From Vibrio diazotrophicus (GTDB lineage: Bacteria; Pseudomonadota; Gammaproteobacteria; Enterobacterales; Vibrionaceae), in contig NZ_CP151843.1 in NCBI RefSeq assembly GCF_038452265.1, forward strand, positions 62,001 to 126,000: a stretch of 64,000 nt of DNA, read 5' to 3'. How positions within the stretch are numbered: the first letter of the stretch is position 1; each line of letters begins with the position of its first letter. A program made the translations under genes and the position numbers. The notes beneath the pieces were generated by a model. That model searched no databases, was not told the origin of the DNA, and saw only the letters and a program-made list of their open reading frames with translations. Below are positions 30,294 through 39,710 of the stretch, piece by piece.

Positions 30294-31343
30294 TTAATCC
30301 AGATAGGGTTTAATGGTTTGGATTGAGCCGTCTGCATTGTGATGAAGCTCGGTCATTTTGATGCTTCTCAAGTGAGTCTGACCGCCAGATAACGTGCTGT
30401 CATGGTAAAACAAGTACCATTTGCCTTGATACTGAACAATCGAGTGGTGAGTTGTCCAGCCTAGTACGGGCTCAAGAATCACGCCTTGATATTTAAATGG
30501 CCCATATGGCGAATCACTTGTCGCATAGACAATCTTGTGTGTATCGCCCGTGGAGTACGAGAGGTAGTAAACATTGTTATGCTTATGAACCCAAGGGCCC
30601 TCAAAATAGCGACGTTCTGTATCACCTGCTTTTAGCGGCTCACCGTTTTCATCAACGATTAGTACGTCTCTTGGTTGCTCTTCTAAACTCACCATATCTT
30701 TGGCTAACTTTGCCATTTTAGGCATTAGAGAAGCTTGGTCATCTGCAGGGTAGTTGTCTTCACCATATTCACCTTGAGTCCAACGTTGCAATTGTCCTCC
30801 CCAAATACCACCGAAATACAAATAGTAATCTTGGTTGTCTTGGTATACCGCAGGGTCAATACTGAAGGTGCCTTCAATATGCGTTTCTTCTGCTTTGAAA
30901 GGACCTGCTGGAGAATCCGATACGGCTGCGCCTATATGAAAAACACCTTGCGCATTTTTAGCTGGGAAATATAGGTAATATTTATCATCTTTTTCTGCTG
31001 CATCGGGCGCCCACATTTGTCGTTCTGCCCACTTTACATCTTTCACATCCAAAGCAAGACCGTGGTCTGTCACTTCTTCTAAAGACTCATCAAGAGAGAA
31101 GACGTGGTAGTCAGACATATCAAAATGATCGCCGTCATCATTAAGTGGCTGATCGGTTTCAATGTCATGAGAAGGGTAGACGTAGATACGGTCATTAAAC
31201 ACATGGGCTGACGGGTCGGCCGTGTACATGTGCTTTACCAGCGGAGGCGATATCGGTTTTAGCGAGTTGGCTCGGGCAAGATCAAGTTGAGTAATGCGTT
31301 CGGCATCGCTCAGTTCAGGATGTTCTACTGTTTGGTCCGTCAT
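30294..31343 (-). CDS. GH43 glycosidase (beta-xylosidase/arabinofuranosidase type)
   Basis: This 349-residue five-bladed propeller glycosidase lacks a signal peptide and is therefore cytoplasmic. Expected catalytic residues: base Asp in MYTADPSAHVFNDRIY, pKa-modulating Asp in GTFSIDPAVYQDN, acid Glu in RYFEGPWVHK. The His in TTHHSIVQYQG near the end is also typical. It lies 98 bp downstream of xylA on the same strand, so it probably splits xylosides or arabinoxylosides imported by the divergent symporter. The ATG at 31343 is chosen; the 13-residue upstream extension is not family-like. Confidence 0.9.
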   Translation of the reverse strand: MTDQTVEHPELSDAERITQLDLARANSLKPISPPLVKHMYTADPSAHVFNDRIYVYPSHDIETDQPLNDDGDHFDMSDYHVFSLDESLEEVTDHGLALDVKDVKWAERQMWAPDAAEKDDKYYLYFPAKNAQGVFHIGAAVSDSPAGPFKAEETHIEGTFSIDPAVYQDNQDYYLYFGGIWGGQLQRWTQGEYGEDNYPADDQASLMPKMAKLAKDMVSLEEQPRDVLIVDENGEPLKAGDTERRYFEGPWVHKHNNVYYLSYSTGDTHKIVYATSDSPYGPFKYQGVILEPVLGWTTHHSIVQYQGKWYLFYHDSTLSGGQTHLRSIKMTELHHNADGSIQTIKPYLD

Positions 31344-31441
31344 GAATTGGTTTCTCTTATTGGAATTGATAAAAAATACCATGAGATGACGAATCTGAGC
31401 TGCAAAAATTCACCTCAGACCGTCTTAATCAGGCGTTACAG

Positions 31442-32761
31442 TTACTTATAAATGAAACCGTTAACGATGTTTTCTAAGTACTCTTGGCGGCCAGATACTT
31501 TTTCTGGAGCAATAGAGTTTTCAACAGCGTAGTTTGCCACCGCTTCTAAAGACATATCACCAGAAAGTATTTTCTTACCTAGATCCGTGTTCCAGCCTGC
31601 ATAGCGTTGAGCGATGTTCTTAGATAAGAGATCATTTTCAATCATATCTGCCGCACGCTCTAGTGACAGAGCCATAGTATCCATGCCGCCAATATGACCG
31701 TGGAAGAAGTCTGCTAAATCTGTCGAAGGGCGACGTAGTCGGGCATCGAAATTGAAGCCACCGGTAGTGAAACCGCCAGCCTTTAAGATTTCATACATTA
31801 CCAAAGTGTTTTCTTCGACACTGTTCGGGAACTGGTCTGTATCCCAACCAAGTTGTGGGTCGCCTCGGTTTGCATCAATAGAACCAAAGACGCCTAGCGA
31901 TGTTGCAGTGGCAACTTCATGTTGGAAACTATGGCCAGCAAGGGTTGCGTGGTTTGCTTCAATGTTAACTTTGATTTCTTTCTCTAATCCAAATTGTTTC
32001 AGGAAGCCATAAACGGTAGCCGTGTCATAGTCATACTGATGCTTGGTTGGTTCTTGAGGTTTTGGTTCGATAAGAATAGAGCCTTTGAAGCCAATCTTGT
32101 GTTTGTGTTCAACCACCATCTGCATCAAGCGGCCAAGTTGTTCGCGTTCTTGACGAAGGTCGGTGTTAAGAAGAGTTTCATAACCTTCTCGACCACCCCA
32201 CAATACGTAGTTTTCACCACCTAGTCGTTGAGTTGCGCCCATTGCATTGAAGATTTGAGCCGCTGCATACGCGAATACTTTCGGATCAGGGTTTGAACCA
32301 GCGCCCGCCATATAGCGAGGGTTGGAGAATGCGTTAGCCGTTCCCCACAACAGTTTGATTCCTGTCTCTTCTTGTTTGCGTTCTAGTACGTCGACCATCG
32401 TTTGGAAGTTATTGACGTACTCTTTCAGTGAATTACCTTCAGGTGCTACGTCAACATCATGGAAGCAGTAGTATGGAGCGCCGAGTTTTGTGAAAAATTC
32501 AAATGCAGCGTCTGCTTTTACATAAGCAGCTTCCATTGAGTTTGAACTCTTTAACCATTCATGTTCAAAGGTTCCAGTACCAAAAACATCCGAGCCGCCC
32601 CAGCCAAAGTTGTGCCAGTAAGCTACAGCGAATCTTAGGTGTTCTTGCATGCTTTTTCCAAGAATCATCTTATTCGCATCATAATGGCGAAATGCTAGTG
32701 GGTTAGTCGAATCTTTTCCTTCGAACTGGATTTTATTTATACCTTTAAAGTATTCAGTCAT
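31442..32761 (-). CDS. xylA: Xylose isomerase
   Basis: This 439-residue TIM-barrel enzyme converts D-xylose to D-xylulose with two divalent metals. Family motifs: YYCFHDVDVAPEG (catalytic His), YVLWGGREGYETLLNTD, ILIEPKPQEPTKHQYDYD (metal Glu), VNIEANHATLAGHSF, DANRGDPQLGWDTDQF and GGFNFDARLRRPS (metal Asp). Length is normal for class II XylA. The start ATG at 32761 lies opposite the divergent GPH symporter across a 314-bp control region. The next gene downstream is the GH43 glycosidase. No xylulokinase gene (xylB) or XylR is present nearby. Confidence 0.96.
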   Translation of the reverse strand: MTEYFKGINKIQFEGKDSTNPLAFRHYDANKMILGKSMQEHLRFAVAYWHNFGWGGSDVFGTGTFEHEWLKSSNSMEAAYVKADAAFEFFTKLGAPYYCFHDVDVAPEGNSLKEYVNNFQTMVDVLERKQEETGIKLLWGTANAFSNPRYMAGAGSNPDPKVFAYAAAQIFNAMGATQRLGGENYVLWGGREGYETLLNTDLRQEREQLGRLMQMVVEHKHKIGFKGSILIEPKPQEPTKHQYDYDTATVYGFLKQFGLEKEIKVNIEANHATLAGHSFQHEVATATSLGVFGSIDANRGDPQLGWDTDQFPNSVEENTLVMYEILKAGGFTTGGFNFDARLRRPSTDLADFFHGHIGGMDTMALSLERAADMIENDLLSKNIAQRYAGWNTDLGKKILSGDMSLEAVANYAVENSIAPEKVSGRQEYLENIVNGFIYK

Positions 32762-33075
32762 TGTGTAATTCCAATAGTTTCATATGGGCTTTATTCTCTG
32801 ACAAATTTAAAGGTTTTGTTTTTTCTATCAATTATGTTTTTTAATACTGGTATTCCTCTATTTTACAAGTGTGTTAAATATCTCAGAAATACTATTAATT
32901 CATCACTAATATGCATGTAACTCATTGATTTACCGATTTTGATTCATGGGTTTTTCAGTGCTGTTCACATAAGTGAAATATCGTAAAAGCATTACTAATT
33001 TGTGCAAGTTGATTATATTTTTGTGGATAAACAAAATATTTATCGGTGAAAATGTATCCTGGAGTAAATATAAAA
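32762..33075. promoter_or_regulatory. Divergent promoter region between xylA and the symporter
   Basis: This AT-rich 314-bp gap contains a palindrome, TTCAC-ATAA-GTGAA (32964-32977), that could bind a pentose regulator or, loosely, CRP. No small gene is evident. I see no sequence that firmly identifies the regulator. Confidence 0.45.
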
Positions 33076-34479
33076 ATGAATATGGCCAATACCGATAAAT
33101 TATCAATAAAGGAAAAGGTCGCCTACGGATTAGGCGACACGGGGTGTAACTTTGTATGGCAAACTGTCATGCTTTTTTTAGCTTACTTCTATACCGACAT
33201 CTATGGTTTATCCCCAGCGCATATGGGAACCATGTTTTTGATCGTTCGTTTTATTGATGCCGTCACTGATCCTGTTATGGGTTCTATTGTTGATAGAACT
33301 CAGTCAAAACATGGGCGTTACAGACCCTATCTGTTATGGATGGCTGTGCCTTTTGGTGCTGCTTGTATGTTCGCTTTCTTCACGCCAAATGTTGGTGAAG
33401 TGGGTAAAATCGTATATGCGTATGCGTCCTACATCTTCCTGACGTTAATGTATACCGCTATCAACGTTCCTTACTGTGCAATGGCAAATGCTATGACGAA
33501 TGACTCTGCAGAGCGTACGTCATTGCAGTCTTACCGTTTTGCTTTAAGTACGGCTGGTGGCCTTGTTGTAGCTATGGTTGCTTTGCCATTGGTAGAAATT
33601 ATTGGTCAAGGGGATGAGCAAAAAGGCTACCTTGGTGCCATGGCAATTATGGGTGTTGGCGCAATTGCGTTGTTCTTCTTTAGTTTCTCAAACACCAAAG
33701 AGCGCTATGTGCCTCAAGAAGAAAAACAGTCCGTATTTAAAGATCTAAAATTGCTGGCGAAGAATAGCCAATGGAGAGTGTTGTTCGTTGTTAACGTTGT
33801 GCTGCTGACGGGCGTTGTGCTTAAAGGCGCATCAACCATGTATTACGTAAAAATTGTGATGGGCAGAGCTGACTTGGCAACCACTTTCATGGTTTGTGGC
33901 ATGCTGGCAAATATCGTTGGCGCTATCTTATCTGCTCCGCTGTTAGGTAAGTACGACAAGCCAACGGTCTACAAAATTCTTATTGTGATATCTGGTATTC
34001 TTTCTGCGATGATTTACTTGGTTGAACCATCAAACATCGTAGCGGTTTTCTCATTAGTGATTTTGCTCGGCATAGTACAGATGGCAACTACGCCAATTCT
34101 GTGGAGTATGATGTCTGACGTTGTTGATTACGAGAAAACGCGCAGCAATCGTTCTCTGAGTGGAATGGTGTTTTCAACCAACCTATTCGCTATCAAACTT
34201 GGTATTGCTATTGGTGGAGCAGGCGTGGGCTGGATTCTTGCGTGGGCTGGCTATCAAGGTGGTGCAGAAGTGCAAACTGATGAAGCGGTTAATGCCATCA
34301 ATCTTCTGTTTACCGTGTTACCGGGTGTGTTCTTTGCGTCGCTAGCGGTGTTTATGTTGTTCTATAAGCTCGACAACAAAAAGTTGGGTGAAATAAAACA
34401 AGAGTTGGTAAAACAACAAGAGAAAGAGCAATCAGCAAGTTTTGTCCCTGAAATTAAAGAGCAAGAAGCACTCGCATAA
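33076..34479 (+). CDS. GPH-family pentoside/xyloside:cation symporter
   Basis: This 467-residue inner-membrane carrier with 12 expected helices belongs to the glycoside-pentoside-hexuronide family (XynB/XylP/YicJ type). The N-terminus carries KEKVAYGLGDTGCNFVWQ and RFIDAVTDPVMGSIVDRT, followed by SKHGRYRPYLLW, the classical GPH words. A mid-protein PILWSMMSDVVDYEKTR with Asp/Tyr-Glu is also family-specific. GGAG at 33061 favours the ATG at 33076 over the upstream GTG. Divergence from xylA and GH43 suggests xylose oligomers or xylosides as substrate. A strong terminator follows. Confidence 0.9.
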   Translation: MNMANTDKLSIKEKVAYGLGDTGCNFVWQTVMLFLAYFYTDIYGLSPAHMGTMFLIVRFIDAVTDPVMGSIVDRTQSKHGRYRPYLLWMAVPFGAACMFAFFTPNVGEVGKIVYAYASYIFLTLMYTAINVPYCAMANAMTNDSAERTSLQSYRFALSTAGGLVVAMVALPLVEIIGQGDEQKGYLGAMAIMGVGAIALFFFSFSNTKERYVPQEEKQSVFKDLKLLAKNSQWRVLFVVNVVLLTGVVLKGASTMYYVKIVMGRADLATTFMVCGMLANIVGAILSAPLLGKYDKPTVYKILIVISGILSAMIYLVEPSNIVAVFSLVILLGIVQMATTPILWSMMSDVVDYEKTRSNRSLSGMVFSTNLFAIKLGIAIGGAGVGWILAWAGYQGGAEVQTDEAVNAINLLFTVLPGVFFASLAVFMLFYKLDNKKLGEIKQELVKQQEKEQSASFVPEIKEQEALA

Positions 34480-34514
34480 TTCATCTGAATTGCCATTCTT
34501 CTCATAACAAATAA

Positions 34515-34545
34515 GAAAGCCCCTGATTTCAGGGGCTTTCTCTTG
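34515..34545. terminator. Terminator between symporter and protease genes
   Basis: GAAAGCCCCTGA and TCAGGGGCTTTC make a perfect 12-bp stem with a TT loop, followed by TCTTGTC on the plus strand. It lies between convergent genes and may serve both. Confidence 0.85.
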
Positions 34546-34574
34546 TCATTCACCTTAATTATCCATCAAGAATA

Positions 34575-36290
34575 TTAAGGCTTGTAGATGATCACTGACT
34601 CATTTTGATCACTGGTAAATACCACGCTGGCTTTCTTCTTAGCGAGTTCAATTTCACATTGTGTTTGTGTACATGAGCCACCAGATTCAGACCATGTTCC
34701 TGAAATATTTGCACCGGAGCTATATGAGACTCTAGCAATCCAAGTTTTGCCCATACTAATACTTTCTGTCACGATTGCAGGAGATTCGCTGACATTGACA
34801 GTATTCTCATACACATCCACGGCGCCCTTATCGTCAGTAACGGTGAGAGTCACGTTATAGGAAGCGTAAGCACCGTAAACATGAACGACGATATCACCAG
34901 ACCCAAATGAAGAATCGCCAAAATTCCACTCGTAAGAGACAATCGTACCGTCACTATCCGTTGAGGCAGAAGCATCAAAGGTACAGGTAAGATCGATACA
35001 GTTTGCATTGAATTGAGCCGCTGGTGGAGCATTCTCATTACTACTATTCACATCAATTAATGTCGGTACAAAAGCGGCACTTTGAATATCGAGTAGTGGC
35101 TCTTTGACACCGTCGGGGCTGGTATCTACCCAGTTACTATTTCCCTTTGTGATAAGGATATTTTCGATTTGAGTTGGTTCATTTTCCTTGCTGGCTAATA
35201 GCGCTGCTGCTCCGGCTACATGGGGGGATGCCATTGATGTTCCGCTAATCGTACCGTAGCTTCCTTTTTCAATTGGGTAAGTTGAGGTAATACATACACC
35301 AGGGGCGGCGATGTCTACAGGTGTTCCCCAATTACTAAAATTGGCTAAAGTATCATCTTCGTCTGATCGACATGTAGCAGAGCCATAGCCGCCTTCTAGT
35401 CCATCAAAATCAGCGAGAGCGGAAACTGTAAATGCAAACGGTGCGTTTGCTGGGGTAAAGCCGGCGCTATCGGCATTTGAGTTCCCGGCCGCTACGACAA
35501 CAAATACACCTGCTTCAAAGGCTGTTTTAATGGCGCTATCCATTGCGTTGCTTTGTCCACTGCCGCCTAAACTCATATTAATAACTTCGATATTGCCCTG
35601 TTTTACCACCCAGTCGATACCGGCAATGATTCCAGCAAGCGAACCTGAACCCGCTGAATCCAAAACTTTAACCGCCCACAAACGTACTCCTGGCGCGACA
35701 CCGACAACTCCAAAATCATTATCTAAGGCACCAATGGTTCCTGCGACGTGTGTACCGTGGTAGTGGTCGTCATCGTAGCCTTTGGTTTCATCGCAATAGT
35801 AAGTTCGATTCCATGGAGATTTCCCTGAGTAACTTAGACAGTTCGCACCGCCAACCACGTTGAGGTCTAGGTGGTCAATATCAATACCCGTATCAAGCAC
35901 CGCAACATCTGCATCTACATGTTGATCATCGGTATTGTTGATGCTCAGAGTTACGTCGTTTGCGAAAATTCGCTCAACACCAGTAGGGAATGTTTGCAAA
36001 AATGCTGTTATCGGTAGGTCTTGTTCCACATACAGCACATTAGGGTTGTTTAGGATTCCTCTTAACGCTTTCTCTGGAATTGAAATAGAAAAACCTCGTA
36101 TGGCATTTTCATAAATATAGCCAACACGACCATTTGCTTGCTGTGCAATGTCACTAGCCACTGCAGAAGGAATCGTACTTGGCTTGAGTACAACAATATA
36201 TTTGTTTAAAACGTCGGCATTTTGAGCATAGCTCGTTGATATAAAGAAGGTTGTTAGCATTAAAAGCAAAACGTTGCGCATGATATTCAT
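34575..36290 (-). CDS. Secreted subtilisin-like serine protease with PKD domain
   Basis: This 571-residue secreted protease has a signal peptide (residues 1-22, cleaved after SYA) and an I9 inhibitor propeptide (about 28-95, KYIVVLKPSTIPSAV...LYVEQDLPI). The S8 domain carries the triad VAVLDTGIDIDH (Asp), YHGTHVAGT (His) and GTSMASPHVAGA (Ser), with the oxyanion Asn in VVVAAGNSN. A PKD domain near residues 430-510 (FDASASTDSDGTIVSYEWNF) and a Cys-containing beta domain end the protein. It resembles extracellular alkaline proteases of vibrios such as the proteinase-K-like group. Convergent with the symporter. Confidence 0.93.
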   Translation of the reverse strand: MNIMRNVLLLMLTTFFISTSYAQNADVLNKYIVVLKPSTIPSAVASDIAQQANGRVGYIYENAIRGFSISIPEKALRGILNNPNVLYVEQDLPITAFLQTFPTGVERIFANDVTLSINNTDDQHVDADVAVLDTGIDIDHLDLNVVGGANCLSYSGKSPWNRTYYCDETKGYDDDHYHGTHVAGTIGALDNDFGVVGVAPGVRLWAVKVLDSAGSGSLAGIIAGIDWVVKQGNIEVINMSLGGSGQSNAMDSAIKTAFEAGVFVVVAAGNSNADSAGFTPANAPFAFTVSALADFDGLEGGYGSATCRSDEDDTLANFSNWGTPVDIAAPGVCITSTYPIEKGSYGTISGTSMASPHVAGAAALLASKENEPTQIENILITKGNSNWVDTSPDGVKEPLLDIQSAAFVPTLIDVNSSNENAPPAAQFNANCIDLTCTFDASASTDSDGTIVSYEWNFGDSSFGSGDIVVHVYGAYASYNVTLTVTDDKGAVDVYENTVNVSESPAIVTESISMGKTWIARVSYSSGANISGTWSESGGSCTQTQCEIELAKKKASVVFTSDQNESVIIYKP

Positions 36291-36392
36291 GACCGCTCAC
36301 CTTAAACGTCTTTTAAATGTTACTGATAGTATAGTTAATAAGTGTGAGGTTGGTCTTAATACTAAAGTGTTGCTTTGGGAGTGAACGAATTA

Positions 36393-36418
36393 AAAAGCGA
36401 GCCGCTTAGGGCTCGCTT
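36393..36418 (-). terminator. Rho-independent terminator
   Basis: On the minus strand AAGCGAGCC and GGCTCGCTT form a 9-bp stem followed by TTTAA, 31 bp past the stop of the gene at 36449-38623. Confidence 0.85.
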
Positions 36419-36448
36419 GGAGAGTAGTATTCTGACTCTGAAGTGAAC

Positions 36449-38623
36449 TTAGAACTTGTCTACTTTGAAGAACAGCGTTTCACCATTGCTGTCGTCTACA
36501 CCGTCATTGTCGGTGACTGCATAACCCTGACCGGATGCATCGATAGTGAAACCTTCGATTTTATCGACCACATAGCCTTTCGCTGCTTTTAGTTCAGGCA
36601 GGAAATCGTGAACCAAGGTTTTACTTACTGTTGGCAACTGAGAGCCTAATGGCGCAGGTTTTAATTCCGAAAGTGCAACCTTATAAAGACGTTTGACTTT
36701 CGCATCGCTATCCAGCTGATTATCGCGCTCAACAATGTATGCGTTGTCTCCGTAGATAGTGATTTCAGACAGACCAATCCAACCTTTCTGCGCAGTTTCT
36801 AAAGGATATCTGACCGCGCCCCATTGTTTGGTTTTGGTGTTGTAAGAAAGCAGTTTAACGGTATTTTTCTCATCATCTTTCCAAGGGCGTTGAATCGCGA
36901 CCCATAAAGAATCACCTTGAATAGCGATACCCTCAGCACCAAATCGTTCTTGATGTTGAAGTAATTCAGCAGGGAAAGGAACGGTTTGGTCAATTGCACC
37001 GCGTTTGGTGACGTGTAGCAGTTGATGCGGAACGGATTTTTCAGCGTTACCCTCAGAAGCGAGCCAGAATCCGCCTTGTGGGTCAACGGCAATACCCTCT
37101 AAGTCGAGTTTTTCTGCGGCTCTGCCACCATGAGTGATGATGATTTTGTCTTTAATCAGCGCAGGAGACTGTGTGGCATCAATAGTAAATATAGCGGGTT
37201 GAGCAGAGTAAAAACTGTCACTGATGGCATAGAGAGTACCTGCTTGGTTTAAATCTGCCGCCAGCCCCGATAATGCTCCCCAGCCAATAGGACGATTGTT
37301 GTTGTCCATTGTGGATTGAATCATAGGGTAGACGGGTGCTGCATTCGTCCATTGATAAATCATCACATGAGAGCGGGCACCTTTGTCTTTCACCATGTCT
37401 TCTTCGTTTGCAGTCGCAATCAGACCTCGTTTTGGAATCGCAATGGCGGATTCAGGTGCGATGCCAGAAGGTAGCATTTGAACAAGTTCTGGCTCGGCTC
37501 CAGTATCACGATAGACACCCATAATTGAGCCTCGTTCAGACATAACAAAAATGTACGTATCGTTGCCGAATTTTGCTACTTCAATCCCTTCTGGCTCAGC
37601 GCCTTTTTTACTTGAACGTTTTTCTGGGTAATGACCTGTTTTGACCACTTCGTATTCAAAATTCGCTCCGCTTTCAAACAGAACTTCGCCTTGTTTGTTG
37701 AAAATGGTAAAGCCGCGAGCCCCGCCTTTGTAGTCGCCTTCGTTCGCTATGACGAAACGGTCATTGTCGAGCCATTTTACTGAATCGGGTTCTCTACGTA
37801 CGTTCGTTAGCGATTGGTTGAAAGTCAGTGCGCCATCTTTCTTGGTATCAATATTGTTGAGATCAACTGTACCTGCCGAGAAATGCTGGATGATCTTGCC
37901 AGATTCCGCATCAATGATGGCGATGTGGTTGTTTTCCTGAAGTGTCAGCGCTATTTCATTGTTATCGTTGAAAGCGACAAATTCCGGCTCAGGATCGGTT
38001 GGTGCAATTTCGGTGATGCCCGTTAAATCCACTTTCTTGATGCTCGCGCAATCAAGTTTGTTGTTTGTGATTGGAACAATCGAAAGATAACCCGCAGGCA
38101 TTTGTGGCAATTCGCCATCGTTAAGTTCTTCGTCACGCTCATTCTCTATCGCAACGGCAACAAAACGCCCATCTTTTGATACTGCCACAGAATCAGGCTG
38201 TCCGCCCAAATCACACTTTTGAATCAGCTTATGACTCGCGATAGAAACAGCGGCCAGATAACCTGAAGGTTCGGTGTAACTTTTAGAAGTATTAACACCC
38301 GCAACCACCATTTTGCCGATTGCTGTTACTGACGTTGGTTCACCTTGTAAATCAAGGAACCCCGCAGCTAAAGGCTGATTTGGGTTTTTAATGTCGATGA
38401 AACCAATACCGCCCAGCGGGCTGTCAGAATAGATCAAGGTATTGCCATCTTCCGATGCGGTTATGATCTCTGATGAAGTCACCGATGATTTCGCTTTACC
38501 TGCAGGAATGTTGTCCGCTACCGCGAATGTAGCAATACGTTGAAATGATTCTGCATGCGCAAATGATGAAGCGGCTGCAATGGTTGCCGCAAGTAATGTG
38601 GTTTTTAAATATTTGACTTCCAT
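36449..38623 (-). CDS. Secreted two-domain protein: propeller plus esterase-like phytase domain
   Basis: This 724-residue exported protein has a signal peptide (LKTTLLAATIAAASSFAHA, cleavage before ES). Residues about 30-440 look like repeated beta-propeller blades (GQPDSVAVSKDGRFVAVAIE; EPEGIEVAKFGNDTYIFVMS), as in choice-of-anchor-I/alkaline-phosphatase-like propellers. Residues about 460-724 match the esterase-like activity of phytase domain (GWGALSGLAADLNQAGTLYA; LDLEGIAVDPQGGFWLASEG; KIEGFTIDASGQGYAVTDND). Such proteins are often phosphate-regulated, but no Pho box is identified here. Substrate uncertain: a phosphoester or phytate is possible. Confidence 0.8.
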   Translation of the reverse strand: MEVKYLKTTLLAATIAAASSFAHAESFQRIATFAVADNIPAGKAKSSVTSSEIITASEDGNTLIYSDSPLGGIGFIDIKNPNQPLAAGFLDLQGEPTSVTAIGKMVVAGVNTSKSYTEPSGYLAAVSIASHKLIQKCDLGGQPDSVAVSKDGRFVAVAIENERDEELNDGELPQMPAGYLSIVPITNNKLDCASIKKVDLTGITEIAPTDPEPEFVAFNDNNEIALTLQENNHIAIIDAESGKIIQHFSAGTVDLNNIDTKKDGALTFNQSLTNVRREPDSVKWLDNDRFVIANEGDYKGGARGFTIFNKQGEVLFESGANFEYEVVKTGHYPEKRSSKKGAEPEGIEVAKFGNDTYIFVMSERGSIMGVYRDTGAEPELVQMLPSGIAPESAIAIPKRGLIATANEEDMVKDKGARSHVMIYQWTNAAPVYPMIQSTMDNNNRPIGWGALSGLAADLNQAGTLYAISDSFYSAQPAIFTIDATQSPALIKDKIIITHGGRAAEKLDLEGIAVDPQGGFWLASEGNAEKSVPHQLLHVTKRGAIDQTVPFPAELLQHQERFGAEGIAIQGDSLWVAIQRPWKDDEKNTVKLLSYNTKTKQWGAVRYPLETAQKGWIGLSEITIYGDNAYIVERDNQLDSDAKVKRLYKVALSELKPAPLGSQLPTVSKTLVHDFLPELKAAKGYVVDKIEGFTIDASGQGYAVTDNDGVDDSNGETLFFKVDKF

Positions 38624-38776
38624 GCCTTATTCCCAGTTATTTAAGACTTAGCCGATCACGCTAGTTGGGCTGTGTGTCAGTTGCATGAGAGTTTTATGTC
38701 GTTATGTTTACACCGTTTGGATCTGTTACGCCACGCTTACTTTTAAATCGCACCCGAATGAGTTGGAATCTGTTTT

Positions 38777-38811
38777 CTCAAAAGAGAAAAGGGCACAGTC
38801 AAACTATGCCC
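38777..38811 (-). terminator. Rho-independent terminator of the SDR gene
   Basis: On the minus strand GGGCATAG-TTTGA-CTGTGCCC forms an 8-bp stem (one G-T pair) followed by TTTTCTCTTTT, 14 bp past the stop of the SDR gene. Confidence 0.8.
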
Positions 38812-38824
38812 CTCGTATCAGAAA

Positions 38825-39580
38825 TTAAAGAATCATACCGCCTGAAGCTTCAATTCGTTGCCCTGTTACCCAGTCAAAACCTTCGCTAAACATTGATGAA
38901 ATGATTTTTCCAATATCGTCAGCTTCACCGACACGTCCGAGAGCGGTAACCGATGACACCATCGCTTGTGCCTGTTGATTGTCACGAATCGCACCGCCTC
39001 TAAAATCGGTTGCGATAGCCCCCGGAGCAAGGGTGTTCACTCGAATGTTTTTTGTCGCAAACTCTTTCGCCATATAGCGAGTCATTACTTCCACAGCACC
39101 TTTAGCCATGGCATAGGCCGCAGATCCGGGGAAAGAAAATCGCGTTAAACCAGAAGATACATTCACGATATGGCCGCCAGATTTGATTAGCGGAAGCATC
39201 TTTTGAGTGAAAACAAAGGGTCCTTTCACATGGGTGTTAAACATCTCTTCGAGATCTTCAATACTCGTTTCTTCGATGGTGGCATGCAAACCGGTACCCG
39301 CATTGTTTAGCAAAAAGTCGATATCAGAACGCGCAAACTGCTCTTGTAGGATCTTCGAAAGGGAACGTTCAAGTGCAGAGAACGATGTGGTATCACGTAT
39401 ATCGCATTGTAAAGCTACTGCTTTTTGTCCCAAGTGTTGGATATCGGCAACGACATCCAGCGCTGCTTGTTGGTTACTGTGATAGGTGAAAATGATATCG
39501 ACCTTGTTCTCTGCCAATTTAAGCGCAGCGCTTTTGCCTAAACCACGGCTACCACCAGTTATCAGTGCAATTTTGTTCAT
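38825..39580 (-). CDS. Short-chain dehydrogenase/reductase
   Basis: This 251-residue Rossmann-fold oxidoreductase has the NAD(P)-binding motif TGGSRGLGKS (residues 7-16), NNAG (about 93), the catalytic Ser in VNVSSGL and the YAMAK (Tyr-x3-Lys) motif near 160. The Ser at 37 in YHSNQQ after the second strand suggests NADPH preference. The ATG at 39580 follows AAAGG; upstream in-frame ATGs would add a non-family extension. It is divergent from a LysR regulator, which most likely controls it. The substrate is unknown; FabG-like annotations are common for such proteins. Confidence 0.88.
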   Translation of the reverse strand: MNKIALITGGSRGLGKSAALKLAENKVDIIFTYHSNQQAALDVVADIQHLGQKAVALQCDIRDTTSFSALERSLSKILQEQFARSDIDFLLNNAGTGLHATIEETSIEDLEEMFNTHVKGPFVFTQKMLPLIKSGGHIVNVSSGLTRFSFPGSAAYAMAKGAVEVMTRYMAKEFATKNIRVNTLAPGAIATDFRGGAIRDNQQAQAMVSSVTALGRVGEADDIGKIISSMFSEGFDWVTGQRIEASGGMIL

Positions 39581-39710
39581 GTTTTTACCTTTTGGGCTCA
39601 GTTGTTGGGTTCGTTTATACGTTACGCCAACGTATTGGATTGAAAAATAGTGGCAATCAGACAACACTGTTCGTATCAAGTGAACAATAACCAATAGGTA
39701 AACAAGGCTG

